This document shows positions 1-8,037 of a DNA stretch of 64,000 nt, in pieces. Within the stretch, counting starts at the first letter, position 1. Each line of letters opens with the position of its first letter. The notes beneath the pieces were generated by a model. The model ran no database searches, was not told the origin of the DNA, and worked only from the letters and a program-made list of their open reading frames with translations. This DNA comes from Myxococcota bacterium (GTDB taxonomy: Bacteria > Myxococcota_A > UBA9160 > SMWR01): positions 45,269 through 109,268 of the forward strand of contig JBCCEW010000019.1 in the NCBI GenBank assembly GCA_039030075.1. Reading direction: 5' to 3'. The translations under genes and the position numbers were made by a program.

Positions 1-1638
1 GAGCGCATGGCCGATGCCATCGCGGCCAGCGTCGCCGAAGTAGAGCGCCTCCGCAGCGAGCCGGTGTCGGCCGACGAGCTCGAAAAGGGCAAGAGCAACT
101 TCCTTGCGTCGGAGCACTTCGAGCGCGAGAGCGTCTCGGGACTGGCAGCGAAGCTCGGGGGGTTCCACGTCACCGGGGGCGGCCTCGACACCGAAGCGCG
201 CTACCTCGAAGCGGTCCGCACGGCGAGCGCCGAAGACCTGCGGCGCGTCGCCCGGGACCACTGGCGGCCCGAGGCCCTGACCGTCGGCGTACTGTTGCCC
301 GAAGCCGACGCTGCCGTGCTCGATGCCTCGGGCGTCGAGGCGGCGGTGGCACGCGGCGTCGCCACCAACGAGCGGGTCACGGCGTCGCCGCGGGCGACGC
401 ATCGCGAGGACGAACTCGTCAGCTTCGCCCTACCGTCGGGCGCCGAGCTCCACGTGGTCCCCCGGCGCAACGTCCCGGTGGTCGCGGCGCGTGCGGCCTT
501 CCGCGGCGGCCTGCTCACCGAGGACGCGGCGACGTCCGGGATCAGCGCGTTCCTCGCCTCGATGTGGCTGCGGGGCACCGAGAGCCATTCCTCGGCGGGC
601 TTCGCCCGCGCGGTGGAGAGCCGCGCCGCCGAGATCGACGCGTTCTCGGGACGCAGCAGCTTCGGCCTCACCCTCGAAGCGCCGTCGGCGGGCCTCGACC
701 CGATCCTCGATCTCTTCTGCGAGGTCATGCTCGCGCCGGCGTTCGACGTGGCCGAGTTCGAACGCGAACGCAGCGAGACGCTGGCCGCGATCGAGCGACG
801 CGAGGACCGCCTCGCCCAGCGCGCCTTCCTGCTGCTCGCGGAACACCTCTATCCCACCCATCCCTACCGCATGCCCACCCTCGGCCAGGCCGAGGTGATC
901 CAGGGTCTCCGCACCGAACACATCCAGGCCCATCACGACCGCTGGGTGCGCGCCGAGAACCTGGTGCTCGCGGTGTCGGGCGACGTCGACCCGGACGCCG
1001 TGGCGCAGGGGCTCGCGTCCCGCCTCGCCGACCTGCCGAGCGGTGACTTCGAAGCGCCCACCCCGCCCCTCGACACACCCCAGACCGAGATCCGCCGCGC
1101 CGAGCTGGTGAAGGAGCGCGCCCAGGCCCACCTCGTCATCGGCTTCCCGGGCCTCGACGTGGCCGACGACGATCGCTTCGCCCTCGAAGTCATTTCCCAG
1201 CTGCTCGCCGGCCAGAGCGGACGCCTCTTCCTCGAGCTGCGCGACAAGCAGGGGCTCGCCTACTCGGTGACCGCCACCAGCATCGAAGGGCTCGCCCCGG
1301 GCTACTTCGCCGTCTACATCGCGACCGCGCCCGAGAAGCTCGAAGACGCCCGCACGGGTCTGCTCGAAGAGCTCGAGAAGCTGGTGCAGGGGGCGCCGCC
1401 CCAGGACGAACTCGACGCGGCGATCCGTCACCTGGTGGGCAACTACCAGATCGATCGCCAGCGCAACGCGGTGCACGCCGCCCACACCAGCCTGAACGCG
1501 CTCTATGGGTTGGGCGCCGACGCCGGGCGTCACTACGCCGAGCGCGTCCGCGCCGTGACGCGCGACGACGTGCTGCGGGTGGCCCAACGCCTGGTGAAGC
1601 TCGACGCCTACACCGAAGCGGTGGTGCGCGGGAGCTGA
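1..1638 (+). CDS. M16 (pitrilysin/insulinase) family zinc-peptidase-like protein, 5' end outside window
   Basis: The frame is open from base 1, so the N-terminus lies upstream; the visible 545 residues end at TGA 1636-1638. The first ~115 residues look like the end of one M16 module. A second module starts near residue 140 (LPSG...), and the RDKQGLAYSV segment near residue 415 matches the substrate-binding C-terminal part of M16 proteins. Where an active module would carry HxxEH, the second module reads SGISAFLASMW, so it has no zinc ligands. The protein is therefore probably a tandem two-module M16 peptidase whose catalytic half is outside the window. M16 proteins act as clam-shell oligopeptidases, often periplasmic. 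The next gene is convergent and only 9 bp away. Confidence 0.85.
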   Translation, partial: ERMADAIAASVAEVERLRSEPVSADELEKGKSNFLASEHFERESVSGLAAKLGGFHVTGGGLDTEARYLEAVRTASAEDLRRVARDHWRPEALTVGVLLPEADAAVLDASGVEAAVARGVATNERVTASPRATHREDELVSFALPSGAELHVVPRRNVPVVAARAAFRGGLLTEDAATSGISAFLASMWLRGTESHSSAGFARAVESRAAEIDAFSGRSSFGLTLEAPSAGLDPILDLFCEVMLAPAFDVAEFERERSETLAAIERREDRLAQRAFLLLAEHLYPTHPYRMPTLGQAEVIQGLRTEHIQAHHDRWVRAENLVLAVSGDVDPDAVAQGLASRLADLPSGDFEAPTPPLDTPQTEIRRAELVKERAQAHLVIGFPGLDVADDDRFALEVISQLLAGQSGRLFLELRDKQGLAYSVTATSIEGLAPGYFAVYIATAPEKLEDARTGLLEELEKLVQGAPPQDELDAAIRHLVGNYQIDRQRNAVHAAHTSLNALYGLGADAGRHYAERVRAVTRDDVLRVAQRLVKLDAYTEAVVRGS

Positions 1639-1647
1639 CGCCCCGCC

Positions 1648-3486
1648 CTACTCCGCGGCCACGTCGTCGGCAGCGACGTCCTCGGCCGGGAAACCCGCCG
1701 CGAGCCCGTCCCGGCGCGGATCGTTGCCGCCCCAGTGCACGCCGGTGGCGTCGATCACGATCGCCTCGACCGCCGACCAGCGGCGCGACGACACGTCGAC
1801 CTCGTGCCCGCGCTCGCGCAGGCCGGCGACGATCTCCTCCGCCAGATCGGGTTCGACGCGGACCTTGTTCGGCTCCCACTGGTGGTGGTAGCGCGGCGCC
1901 GCCACCGCATCGGCCACGTTCATCCCGAAGTCCACGACGTTCAGCACCGAGTGGAGCGTCGAGCTGATGATGCGCGGTCCGCCCGGGCTGCCCGTCACCA
2001 GGAAGAGGCGTCCGTCCTGCTCGAGGATCGTCGGCGTCATGCTCGAGAGGGGCCGTTTCTTCGGGGCCACCGCGTTCGCGCCGCGGGTGTCGACGAGGCC
2101 GTAGGCGTTCGGCGTGTCGGTGGCGACCGAGAAGTCGTCCATCTCGTTGTTCATGATGATGCCCGTCCCCGGCACGGTAATGCCCGAGCCGAAGGGGGTG
2201 TTGATCGTCATCGTGAGCGCCACGGCATTGCCCGCGTCGTCGCTCGTCGAGAGATGGGTCGTGCCCGCGTCTTCGTGTCCGAGCCCCGGGCCCGGCACGG
2301 TGAGGGCACGCTCGCTCCCCCAGTTCCAGGGCGCCTGCCGCCACCACGGGGGGTCGACGAGGCGCCGCAGCCCCGCCGCGTAGTCCTTCGAGATCAACCG
2401 CTCGGTCGGGACGTCGACGAAGTCCGGATCCCCGAGGAAGGCCGCGCGGTCGGCGAAGGCGAGCTTCATGGCCTCGGTGATGTGGTGGGCGGTGGTGGGC
2501 GCGTCGGAGCCCCAGCGCGAGAGCGGGAAGCCCTCGAGGATGTTGAGCGCCTCGATCAGGGCGATTCCGCCCGACGACGGCGGCGGAAACGAATGAACGG
2601 TGAGCGTGCGGTACTCGCCGCTCACCGCTTCGCGCAGCGCCGGCGCGTAGCCCGCGAGATCCTCGAGGGTGAGGATGCCGCCGCGCTTCTGGACGTCCGC
2701 CACCATCGCCTCTGCGAGAGCGCCGGTGTAGAAGGCGGCGGGCCCTTCGGCTGCGATCGTCTCGAGGGTGCGCGCCAGGTCCGCCTGTACCAGGCGCCAA
2801 CCCGGCTCGGGGGGTGCGCCGTCGTCGAGCTGGACCCGAGCGGTCTCGGGGAAGCGCTCGAGGAGCCCGCGCTTCGCGAGGAACCCGAGCATGCCCGCGT
2901 GGTAGCGGCCGATCACCACGCCATCGCGGGCCAGTGCGATCGCGGGCTGCAACACCTCGGCGAGGGGCTTCGTTCCCCAACGCTCGAGCGCCATCGCACA
3001 GCCGGCGACGAAGCCCGGCGTCGCGATTGCGAGCGGCCCGAACAGCGAAGCGCGCTCGGGGACCCCGGGCTGCACGTACATGTCGCGGTGCGCCGCGGCC
3101 GGCGCAGTCTCTCGCGCGTCCAACGCGATGATCTGTCCATCGGCCGTCCGGATCAGCAGGAAGGCGCCGCCGCCGATCCCGGCCGAGAAGGGTTGGGTCA
3201 CCCCCAGCGCGAACGCGGTGGCGATCGCGGCGTCGACGGCGTTGCCGCCGCGCGCGAGCATCGTGCGCCCGGCCTCGGCCGCCCCGACCTCGGAAGCCAC
3301 CACCATCCCCTGCTCGCCCCGGGACGGTGCCCGCGCGCCCGCCGGCGCGGCGATCCAGCACAAGCTGAGTCCCCAGGCCAGCACGGCCAGCGCCCATTGG
3401 CGTCGGTGCGGAAGCTTCCGGGCCCAACGAAACTTCTGGGCCCAACGTGACTTCTGGGCCGAACGAAACGCGGTCGTTGCGTGCAT
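1648..3486 (-). CDS. ggt: Gamma-glutamyltransferase (gamma-glutamyltranspeptidase)
   Basis: An N-terminal-nucleophile hydrolase that cleaves glutathione and other gamma-glutamyl compounds in the periplasm. The 612 residues are near the usual family length. A basic n-region and hydrophobic segment at residues ~30-50 form a signal peptide. DARETAP (~123-129) supplies the substrate-binding Arg. GTTHLS at ~408-413 marks the autocleavage site, with T409 as nucleophile of the small subunit, and GSPGGPRI near 497 is the family's oxyanion/glycine loop. The ATG start is followed by three imperfect six-residue repeats (FRSAQK, SRWAQK, FRWARK) before the signal core, which is unusual. No other in-frame ATG or GTG lies before the hydrophobic core. 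It is divergent from the cyclophilin gene. Confidence 0.93.
   Translation of the reverse strand: MHATTAFRSAQKSRWAQKFRWARKLPHRRQWALAVLAWGLSLCWIAAPAGARAPSRGEQGMVVASEVGAAEAGRTMLARGGNAVDAAIATAFALGVTQPFSAGIGGGAFLLIRTADGQIIALDARETAPAAAHRDMYVQPGVPERASLFGPLAIATPGFVAGCAMALERWGTKPLAEVLQPAIALARDGVVIGRYHAGMLGFLAKRGLLERFPETARVQLDDGAPPEPGWRLVQADLARTLETIAAEGPAAFYTGALAEAMVADVQKRGGILTLEDLAGYAPALREAVSGEYRTLTVHSFPPPSSGGIALIEALNILEGFPLSRWGSDAPTTAHHITEAMKLAFADRAAFLGDPDFVDVPTERLISKDYAAGLRRLVDPPWWRQAPWNWGSERALTVPGPGLGHEDAGTTHLSTSDDAGNAVALTMTINTPFGSGITVPGTGIIMNNEMDDFSVATDTPNAYGLVDTRGANAVAPKKRPLSSMTPTILEQDGRLFLVTGSPGGPRIISSTLHSVLNVVDFGMNVADAVAAPRYHHQWEPNKVRVEPDLAEEIVAGLRERGHEVDVSSRRWSAVEAIVIDATGVHWGGNDPRRDGLAAGFPAEDVAADDVAAE
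3415..3468. repeat. Three tandem imperfect 18-bp repeats inside the 5' end of ggt
   Basis: Units at 3415-3432, 3433-3450 and 3451-3468 share the core TTC(C/T)GGGCC(C/G)AACG. Read on the minus strand they encode the six-residue repeats at the start of the gamma-glutamyltransferase. The unit length is a multiple of three, so copy-number change would keep the frame. Confidence 0.85.
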
Positions 3487-3582
3487 GGCCGGGACGCTAC
3501 CACCCCGCCGGCCAGGTCCACATCACGTCGCGGCCCGCCGGCGGCGCTCAATCCACGGCCCGGCTCTGCCGATTCCACCGTC

Positions 3583-4257
3583 ATGCGAAGCGCCACGGTC
3601 TCGGGATGTCTTGGGCTCCTCCTCGTCGGTCTCGCGGCCCTGGGCTGCAACGAGACCGGACCCGAGGCAACAGCGACGAATGGGCTGCCGACGCCGGCGC
3701 TCTCCGAGGGCCCGCGCGACGAGCTCCACCTCGAGGTCGAGGGTCTCGGCGAGATCCGCATCGAACTCTTGCCCGAGCTCGGGCCGATCACCGTCACGGC
3801 GATCGTCGAGCGCGTGGAAGAGGGGCGCTATGACGGCACGACCTTCCACCGGGTGATCCCGGACTTCATGATCCAGGGCGGCAACCCCCAGAGTCGTGAC
3901 AACGACCCGCGCGACGACCACCACAGCGGTGGTGGACTCGGTGTCCCCGACGAACGCTCGGGCTACCCGATGGCGCGCGGCACGGTCGCGATGGCCAACG
4001 CGGGGCGCGCGGGGACGACCGACGTGCAGTTCTTCATCGTCCACGGCGACTCGCCCCACCTGGACGGCGCCCACAACATCGTGGGCCGGGTCGTGGCGGG
4101 GCTGGACGTGGTCGACGCGATCGCCGGACTCGAGCTCGACACCTACGGCCGCTACGGGCCGCCGAACCGTCCCTACCCGGTCGATGCCCGCATCGCGCGG
4201 ATGCGCCACGTGCCCGCCGGCGAGCGTGTCGCCCAGGGAGAGCGGTCGCGGCCGTAG
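3583..4257 (+). CDS. Cyclophilin-type peptidylprolyl cis-trans isomerase, probable lipoprotein
   Basis: A 224-residue protein that catalyses proline isomerisation during folding of exported proteins. The ATG at 3583 is chosen because it directly precedes a signal peptide ending in a lipobox-like ALGC (Cys ~20). A longer in-frame start at 3481 would bury the signal. The cyclophilin core is clear: YDGTTFHRVIPDFMIQGG with the catalytic Arg in FHR, then DVQFFIVHGDSPHLDG and NIVGRVV. A His/Asp-rich loop (DDHHSGGG) sits after the core strand. The lipobox is imperfect (Ala at -3, Leu at -2), so anchoring is likely but not certain. It runs codirectionally into the tRNA-Phe region after a GC-rich palindrome. 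Confidence 0.92.
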   Translation: MRSATVSGCLGLLLVGLAALGCNETGPEATATNGLPTPALSEGPRDELHLEVEGLGEIRIELLPELGPITVTAIVERVEEGRYDGTTFHRVIPDFMIQGGNPQSRDNDPRDDHHSGGGLGVPDERSGYPMARGTVAMANAGRAGTTDVQFFIVHGDSPHLDGAHNIVGRVVAGLDVVDAIAGLELDTYGRYGPPNRPYPVDARIARMRHVPAGERVAQGERSRP

Positions 4258-4285
4258 CGCCGCCGCCCAGGCTGTCAGTCAGGCG

Positions 4286-4303
4286 GGAAGGCGCGCGCCT
4301 TCC
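4286..4303. terminator. Perfect 18-bp GC-rich palindrome after the cyclophilin gene
   Basis: GGAAGGCGCGCGCCTTCC is self-complementary and starts 28 bp after the cyclophilin stop, 57 bp before the tRNA. It could fold as a terminator-type hairpin, but no T-run follows, so a role as a protein-binding dyad is equally possible. Confidence 0.35.
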
Positions 4304-4359
4304 GAATCGCCCCGGGCGCTAGCTGGCCCCCAGCCAAAGGGCTAGCCTCCGCGCCGCGT

Positions 4360-4435
4360 GGCCCGGTAGCTCAGTTGGTAGAGCACTCGACTGAAAATTG
4401 AGGTGTCGCCAGTTCGATTCTGGCCTGGGCCACCA
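4360..4435 (+). tRNA. tRNA-Phe (anticodon GAA)
   Basis: 76 nt folding as a complete cloverleaf with encoded CCA. Acceptor stem 4360-4366 pairs with 4425-4431, with one G-T pair. The D-stem is GCTC/GAGC, the anticodon stem 4386-4390 pairs with 4398-4402, and the loop CTGAAAA places GAA at 4393-4395. The T-stem 4408-4412 pairs with 4420-4424 around TTCGATT. Discriminator A is at 4432 and CCA at 4433-4435. It stands alone between a cyclophilin gene and a convergent PEP-CTERM gene. Confidence 0.97.
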
Positions 4436-4474
4436 TCTCCGGACCCTTCCACGAGGCGTCCCGAGAACGCGCCC

Positions 4475-5308
4475 CTAGACGCGGCGGCGTCGCGGTGCAG
4501 CGCGTCGCGCCCCATGGCGCCTGCGGACGTGGCGGTGCGCCGCCAGCAGCGCCGCGCCGAACACCAGTGCCGAACCCGGCTCGGGTACCGGGTTCACGTG
4601 GAGGTTGTCGGCGATGCCCAGGTTCTCGACCGGGCCGAAGAAGCCGAGCTCGCCCGACGCCCCGAAGACCAGGGACCCGATCGACTCGCCCGGAGCGACC
4701 ATCAGGGTGGTGGGCACGTTGCAGCCGGGCTCGACCGGATCGCAGGAGGCCCCGGGCGCGGTGGTCTCGGCCAAGAGCGCCCCCGTGCCGCCAGGACCGG
4801 CGTAGGCCCGCAGGAAGTACTCGACGTCGGAGCCGGGCTGGCCGCTGCCGCTGAAGTCGCGGAAGCCCAGCAGGTCGACCTTCGCCTTCGTGAGCCGCTT
4901 CGAGAAGTCGGCCGTGTAGCCCGGCCCACAATTCACGGTGTTGCCGCAGTTGATCCCACCGAAGCGCCAGTCGATGTAGCCAAGGCTCGAAAGCTGGAGC
5001 GTCAACCCGTCGACGGTGTGCTCGTGCGCACCGAGGTAGATGCCGCCGAAGTTGTCGTTCACGTAGGTGACGTCGCAGAACGCGAGGGCCGACGCGACGT
5101 CCCCTGACGACACGGGCTGAGAACACCCCGCGGTGTCGGGCAGCGTATCGAAATCGAAGAGCACGGAGCCCAGAGCGGCTCCAGGCAATAAGACAGCGAC
5201 GACCACCAGGAGTGCCAGTGCACTCCGGTAGCAGCAGTCTCGGGCCCCCCAGCCCGAAGTCAGTTCATCGCGAGACAGAGCGTCAACGAGACGAGCGGTA
5301 CACAGCAT
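4475..5308 (-). CDS. PEP-CTERM sorting domain-containing secreted protein
   Basis: A 277-residue exported protein of unknown function. An N-terminal hydrophobic signal (~28-46) follows a Cys-containing n-region. The body is Gly/Cys/Asp-rich with short beta-type segments. The C-terminus has the exosortase recognition motif VPEPG, then a hydrophobic helix (SALVFGAALLAA) and a basic tail (RHVRRRH...). By family knowledge, exosortase cleaves such proteins and routes them to the cell surface or exopolysaccharide matrix; no exosortase is encoded in this window. The ATG at 5308 is preceded by a G-run ribosome site. The n-region is long (~27 residues), so the start could lie slightly downstream at a non-ATG codon. 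Confidence 0.8.
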   Translation of the reverse strand: MLCTARLVDALSRDELTSGWGARDCCYRSALALLVVVAVLLPGAALGSVLFDFDTLPDTAGCSQPVSSGDVASALAFCDVTYVNDNFGGIYLGAHEHTVDGLTLQLSSLGYIDWRFGGINCGNTVNCGPGYTADFSKRLTKAKVDLLGFRDFSGSGQPGSDVEYFLRAYAGPGGTGALLAETTAPGASCDPVEPGCNVPTTLMVAPGESIGSLVFGASGELGFFGPVENLGIADNLHVNPVPEPGSALVFGAALLAAHRHVRRRHGARRAAPRRRRV

Positions 5309-5478
5309 CCAACCCCCCAGCAGTCCCCGTCACGACGCATGATACCGCCACTGGGCCTTTTGCAACACGTGGGGGCGACCCCAAGGAGACCGAGCTTCGA
5401 CCCAAAGCCGTGTCTGCGTCTCTGATAGGATCGGCCGCAACGCGTGGCCCGATGCGCGGCCCACACAAGGGTGCGTCG

Positions 5479-5949
5479 ATGACGTCGCTTCGAACCTGCT
5501 GCCTTGCCTCTCTTCTGCTCGCGCTCGGCCTGGGCTGCGCCACGTCCGCCGACCCGCCCCGCTACCACGCCTCCGCGGAGACCCGCGCCCTGGGCCTGCC
5601 CTTCTCGGATGCCGTGGAAGTGGGACGCCTCGTGCTCCTGTCGGGGCAGATCGGCAACCGTCCGGGCTCCTTCGATCTCGTGCCGGGCGGCATCGCCGCG
5701 GAATCGCGGCAGGCCCTCGAGAACGTCCGGGCGATCCTCGAAGACCAGGACCTGTCGATGCGCGACGTCGTGAAGTGCACGGTGTTCCTCGCCGACATCG
5801 CCGACTGGCCCGCCTTCAACGACGTCTACGTCACGTTCTTCGAGCCGGGGCGCTACCCCGCGCGCAGCGCGCTGGCAGCCAGCGGACTCGCCGTCGGCGC
5901 TCGGGTCGAAGTCGAGTGCATTGCCGCGCGCCCCGGGGCGTCGCGGTGA
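5479..5949 (+). CDS. RidA/YjgF/UK114-family protein with lipoprotein-type signal
   Basis: RidA proteins deaminate reactive enamine/imine intermediates and normally work in the cytoplasm as trimers. Here residues ~1-20 form a signal peptide ending in GLGC, so this copy is probably exported and lipid-anchored. The RidA core is intact: LSGQIGNRPGS, the helix ALENVRAILEDQDLSMRDVVKCTVFLADI, then YPARSAL with the ligand-binding Arg and VEVECIA at the end. ATG 5479 has AAGG at 5467-5470. An alternative ATG at 5452 would add nine residues before the signal. The stop overlaps the GTG of the next gene by 3 bp, suggesting an operon. Confidence 0.88.
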   Translation: MTSLRTCCLASLLLALGLGCATSADPPRYHASAETRALGLPFSDAVEVGRLVLLSGQIGNRPGSFDLVPGGIAAESRQALENVRAILEDQDLSMRDVVKCTVFLADIADWPAFNDVYVTFFEPGRYPARSALAASGLAVGARVEVECIAARPGASR

Positions 5950-6359
5950 ACACGCCGGCGACAGACGCCACCGTCGACCGCGTGAACCTCGCGGTCCGCC
6001 TGGCCTGGGCGACGGTCGTCCTCTCCTTCATCGCCGGGATCTACGCCTGGAGCGTCGGCCCGGATCCGGATCATGCCCTCGCCCAGCTGATCTTCGGGGT
6101 CCCACTGGGTTGGTTCCTCGCGCGCATGCTCGAGAAGGGCCACAACTGGGCCCGCCTCGTCTGGGGGGTGCTGTCGGGCGCGAGCGGGCTCTTCGGGCTC
6201 CTGGTCTTCGCGGTGGGCTTCGGTCGTTTCGGGATCGCGGACACATTGTCGATCCTCACCCAGACCGGCCTCAGCCTCGCGATCGCCGTGCTCTTGTTCC
6301 GCCGCGACGTGCGCGAATGGTTCAAGCACCCCGAGGCCCAACAGGCGCAACGCGTCTAG
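5946..6359 (+). CDS. Small integral membrane protein, unknown function
   Basis: 137 residues starting with GTG 5946, which overlaps the RidA stop (GTGA). About four hydrophobic helices are visible: ~15-34, ~41-57, ~64-86 and ~97-113, with a short charged C-terminal tail. No enzymatic motif is recognisable. Translational coupling to the RidA-like lipoprotein suggests a shared envelope role. The stop codon overlaps that of the convergent thioesterase by 3-4 bp. Confidence 0.75.
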   Translation: MNTPATDATVDRVNLAVRLAWATVVLSFIAGIYAWSVGPDPDHALAQLIFGVPLGWFLARMLEKGHNWARLVWGVLSGASGLFGLLVFAVGFGRFGIADTLSILTQTGLSLAIAVLLFRRDVREWFKHPEAQQAQRV

Positions 6360-6778
6360 TCGCTCCCGCCCCCGGCTGGGCTCTGACGCACGATGCGCAG
6401 CGTGGCGGCGGCCGAGGCGAAACGTGTCCCGGCCTCGTCGCGGAGCTCGCCGCGCACCTCGACGTCGCGATCGTCGACCTCGACCACCCGTGCCTTCCCG
6501 ATGACGCGTCCGAGGGGCCCCGGCCGTTCGTAGTCGACGGTGAGTGACTTGTGGACGGCGAAGACGTCGTCGGCGAGACCCCAGTTGCCAGCGAGCCCCG
6601 TCACCGAGTCGAGCAGCCCCGCGATCATCGCACCGGCGAGGGTGCCGATGCGGTTCGCGAACCCGTCGTGGGCGAGGTAGTGCACCTCGATCTCGCGACG
6701 GTCGTCGTCGAAGGCAACCACTTTCGTGCCGATCAGCGATCCGAAGGGCGATGGCTGTTGCAGTTCCTCGAGCTTCAT
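6356..6778 (-). CDS. PaaI-like hotdog-fold thioesterase
   Basis: 140 residues with the hotdog pattern: GFANRIGTLAGAMIAGLLDSVTGLAG near 40-65 (central helix), then VHKSLTVDYERP and a C-terminal strand. The family hydrolyses acyl-CoA thioesters, often aryl- or medium-chain. The usual H-G-G before the helix is replaced by R-I-G-T, so the catalytic details may differ. It is divergent from the DUF998 gene with only 38 bp between starts, leaving room for a compact shared promoter. Confidence 0.8.
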   Translation of the reverse strand: MKLEELQQPSPFGSLIGTKVVAFDDDRREIEVHYLAHDGFANRIGTLAGAMIAGLLDSVTGLAGNWGLADDVFAVHKSLTVDYERPGPLGRVIGKARVVEVDDRDVEVRGELRDEAGTRFASAAATLRIVRQSPAGGGSD

Positions 6779-6816
6779 CGCGACTCCCCATGTGCAAGCT
6801 CTGGTAGGGTGACGCG

Positions 6817-7440
6817 ATGCGGTTTCTGGCGCTCGGCGGTGTGATCGCGCCGGTCTGGTTGGCGACGGTGGCGGCCCTCTGCGCGTCGCTGCGCCCCGGC
6901 TACGACCATCTCACCCAGTTCGTGAGCGAGCTCGGCGCCACCGGCACGCCCCACGCAGCGCTCATGAACTATGGCGGCTTCCTGCCGACGGGCGCGTGTC
7001 TCGTTGCGCTGGGCATCGCCATGCGCGCGGGCTTGCCGCGCTCTCGCGCCACCCGCAGCGCGGCGGTGCTCGTGCTGCTCTTCGGAACGGGAGTCTTCGC
7101 GTCGGGCCTCGCTCGATGCGATCCCGGCTGCCCGCAGCGCGGCGCCTCCCCGGAAGGCCTGCTGCACGAGATCCTTGGGCCGGCCGCTTTCCTGTGCGCG
7201 ATGGTCGGCGCCGCGTTGCTCGGCTGGGGACTTGCCCAGCGCGACGACTGGCGCGGCGTCCAGCGCACGTCGCTCGTCGCGAGCGCCCTCGCGCTCTGCT
7301 TCTTCATCGGGCTCGGGACGTCCGTCGAAACCCGCGCCTGGACCGGGCTCTGGCAGCGCGCACTGGTGGGGACGCTGTTCCTCTGGACAGCCGTGGTGGG
7401 CACGCGGCTGTTTCGCGATCCGGACACCGCGGCCAGCTGA
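6817..7440 (+). CDS. DUF998-family membrane protein
   Basis: 207 residues with six likely transmembrane helices. The family signature YDHLTQFVSELGATGTPHAAL lies at ~30-50, followed by MNYGGFLPTGACL and a Cys pair in CDPGCP in the central loop. DUF998 proteins are widespread small membrane proteins of unknown function. ATG 6817 has TAGGG (6807-6811) upstream. Confidence 0.85.
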   Translation: MRFLALGGVIAPVWLATVAALCASLRPGYDHLTQFVSELGATGTPHAALMNYGGFLPTGACLVALGIAMRAGLPRSRATRSAAVLVLLFGTGVFASGLARCDPGCPQRGASPEGLLHEILGPAAFLCAMVGAALLGWGLAQRDDWRGVQRTSLVASALALCFFIGLGTSVETRAWTGLWQRALVGTLFLWTAVVGTRLFRDPDTAAS

Positions 7441-7474
7441 CCGGGCCGATCGAGATCGACCCCGAGATACGGCG

Positions 7475-7942
7475 CTACTCGCCGACGTCGACGCCTCGCC
7501 GCCAGCGTCCCTCGCGGAACTGCTCGAGGATCTTGCGCGCCACGTGTCCCTCCTCGTCGCGCGGCCGCTTGAAGCCGCGCTGGAGGAACTCGTTCACGCC
7601 GGGCGGGATCCGCGCGTCCGCCGCTCGGTAGAACCCCATGCTCCAGCGCTCGAACACGCGCTCCTCGACGTCTCCCCGAAACAGGATCATGGCATCGGAG
7701 TGGCGCGGGTCCTCTTCGATGCGCTCGTAGAGCGCTTCGACGACGGCGCGATCGCCTTCCAGCGCCTGCAGGAAGGAGCCCTCGTGGTAGAGCAGCATCC
7801 CGGTCACGCCGGCTGGACGGTTGTTCTTGCGGGCCGCCGCCAGGATCTCGGCCAGATCCTCGGGGGTCATCTCACGCGTGGCGGCACTCGCGTAAACGAG
7901 GGTGAAGACCGGATCGCGCTCTTCCTCGGGCTGTTCATCCAT
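7475..7942 (-). CDS. BLUF-domain blue-light photoreceptor (stand-alone)
   Basis: 155 residues, almost entirely a BLUF flavin-binding domain that senses blue light via FAD. With Y17 taken as the AppA Tyr21 equivalent, all the photocycle residues fall at the expected spacing: N41 (Asn45), Q59 (Gln63), W100 and M102 (Trp104/Met106). The core segments RKNNRPAGVTGMLLYHEGSFLQALEG and RWSMGF are typical. A strong ribosome site AGGAGGTG lies just upstream of ATG 7942. No output domain is attached, only a charged ~45-residue tail, so it must signal through a partner. The long open frame upstream of this ATG overlaps the nitroreductase region and is not real. Confidence 0.93.
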   Translation of the reverse strand: MDEQPEEERDPVFTLVYASAATREMTPEDLAEILAAARKNNRPAGVTGMLLYHEGSFLQALEGDRAVVEALYERIEEDPRHSDAMILFRGDVEERVFERWSMGFYRAADARIPPGVNEFLQRGFKRPRDEEGHVARKILEQFREGRWRRGVDVGE

Positions 7943-8037
7943 ACGACACCTCCTGCAGGGCAGGAATCGGCGATCGGCGGACCCGAATCGATCCGTAGAT
8001 CCGCGTAGTCGGGGAACCGACCGGCCTTGGCGCCGCC

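Noticed and set aside
1735..3450. A 571-codon plus-strand frame opposite ggt
   Set aside because: Shadow of ggt; no conserved motif and Arg/Val/His bias from complementary codons.
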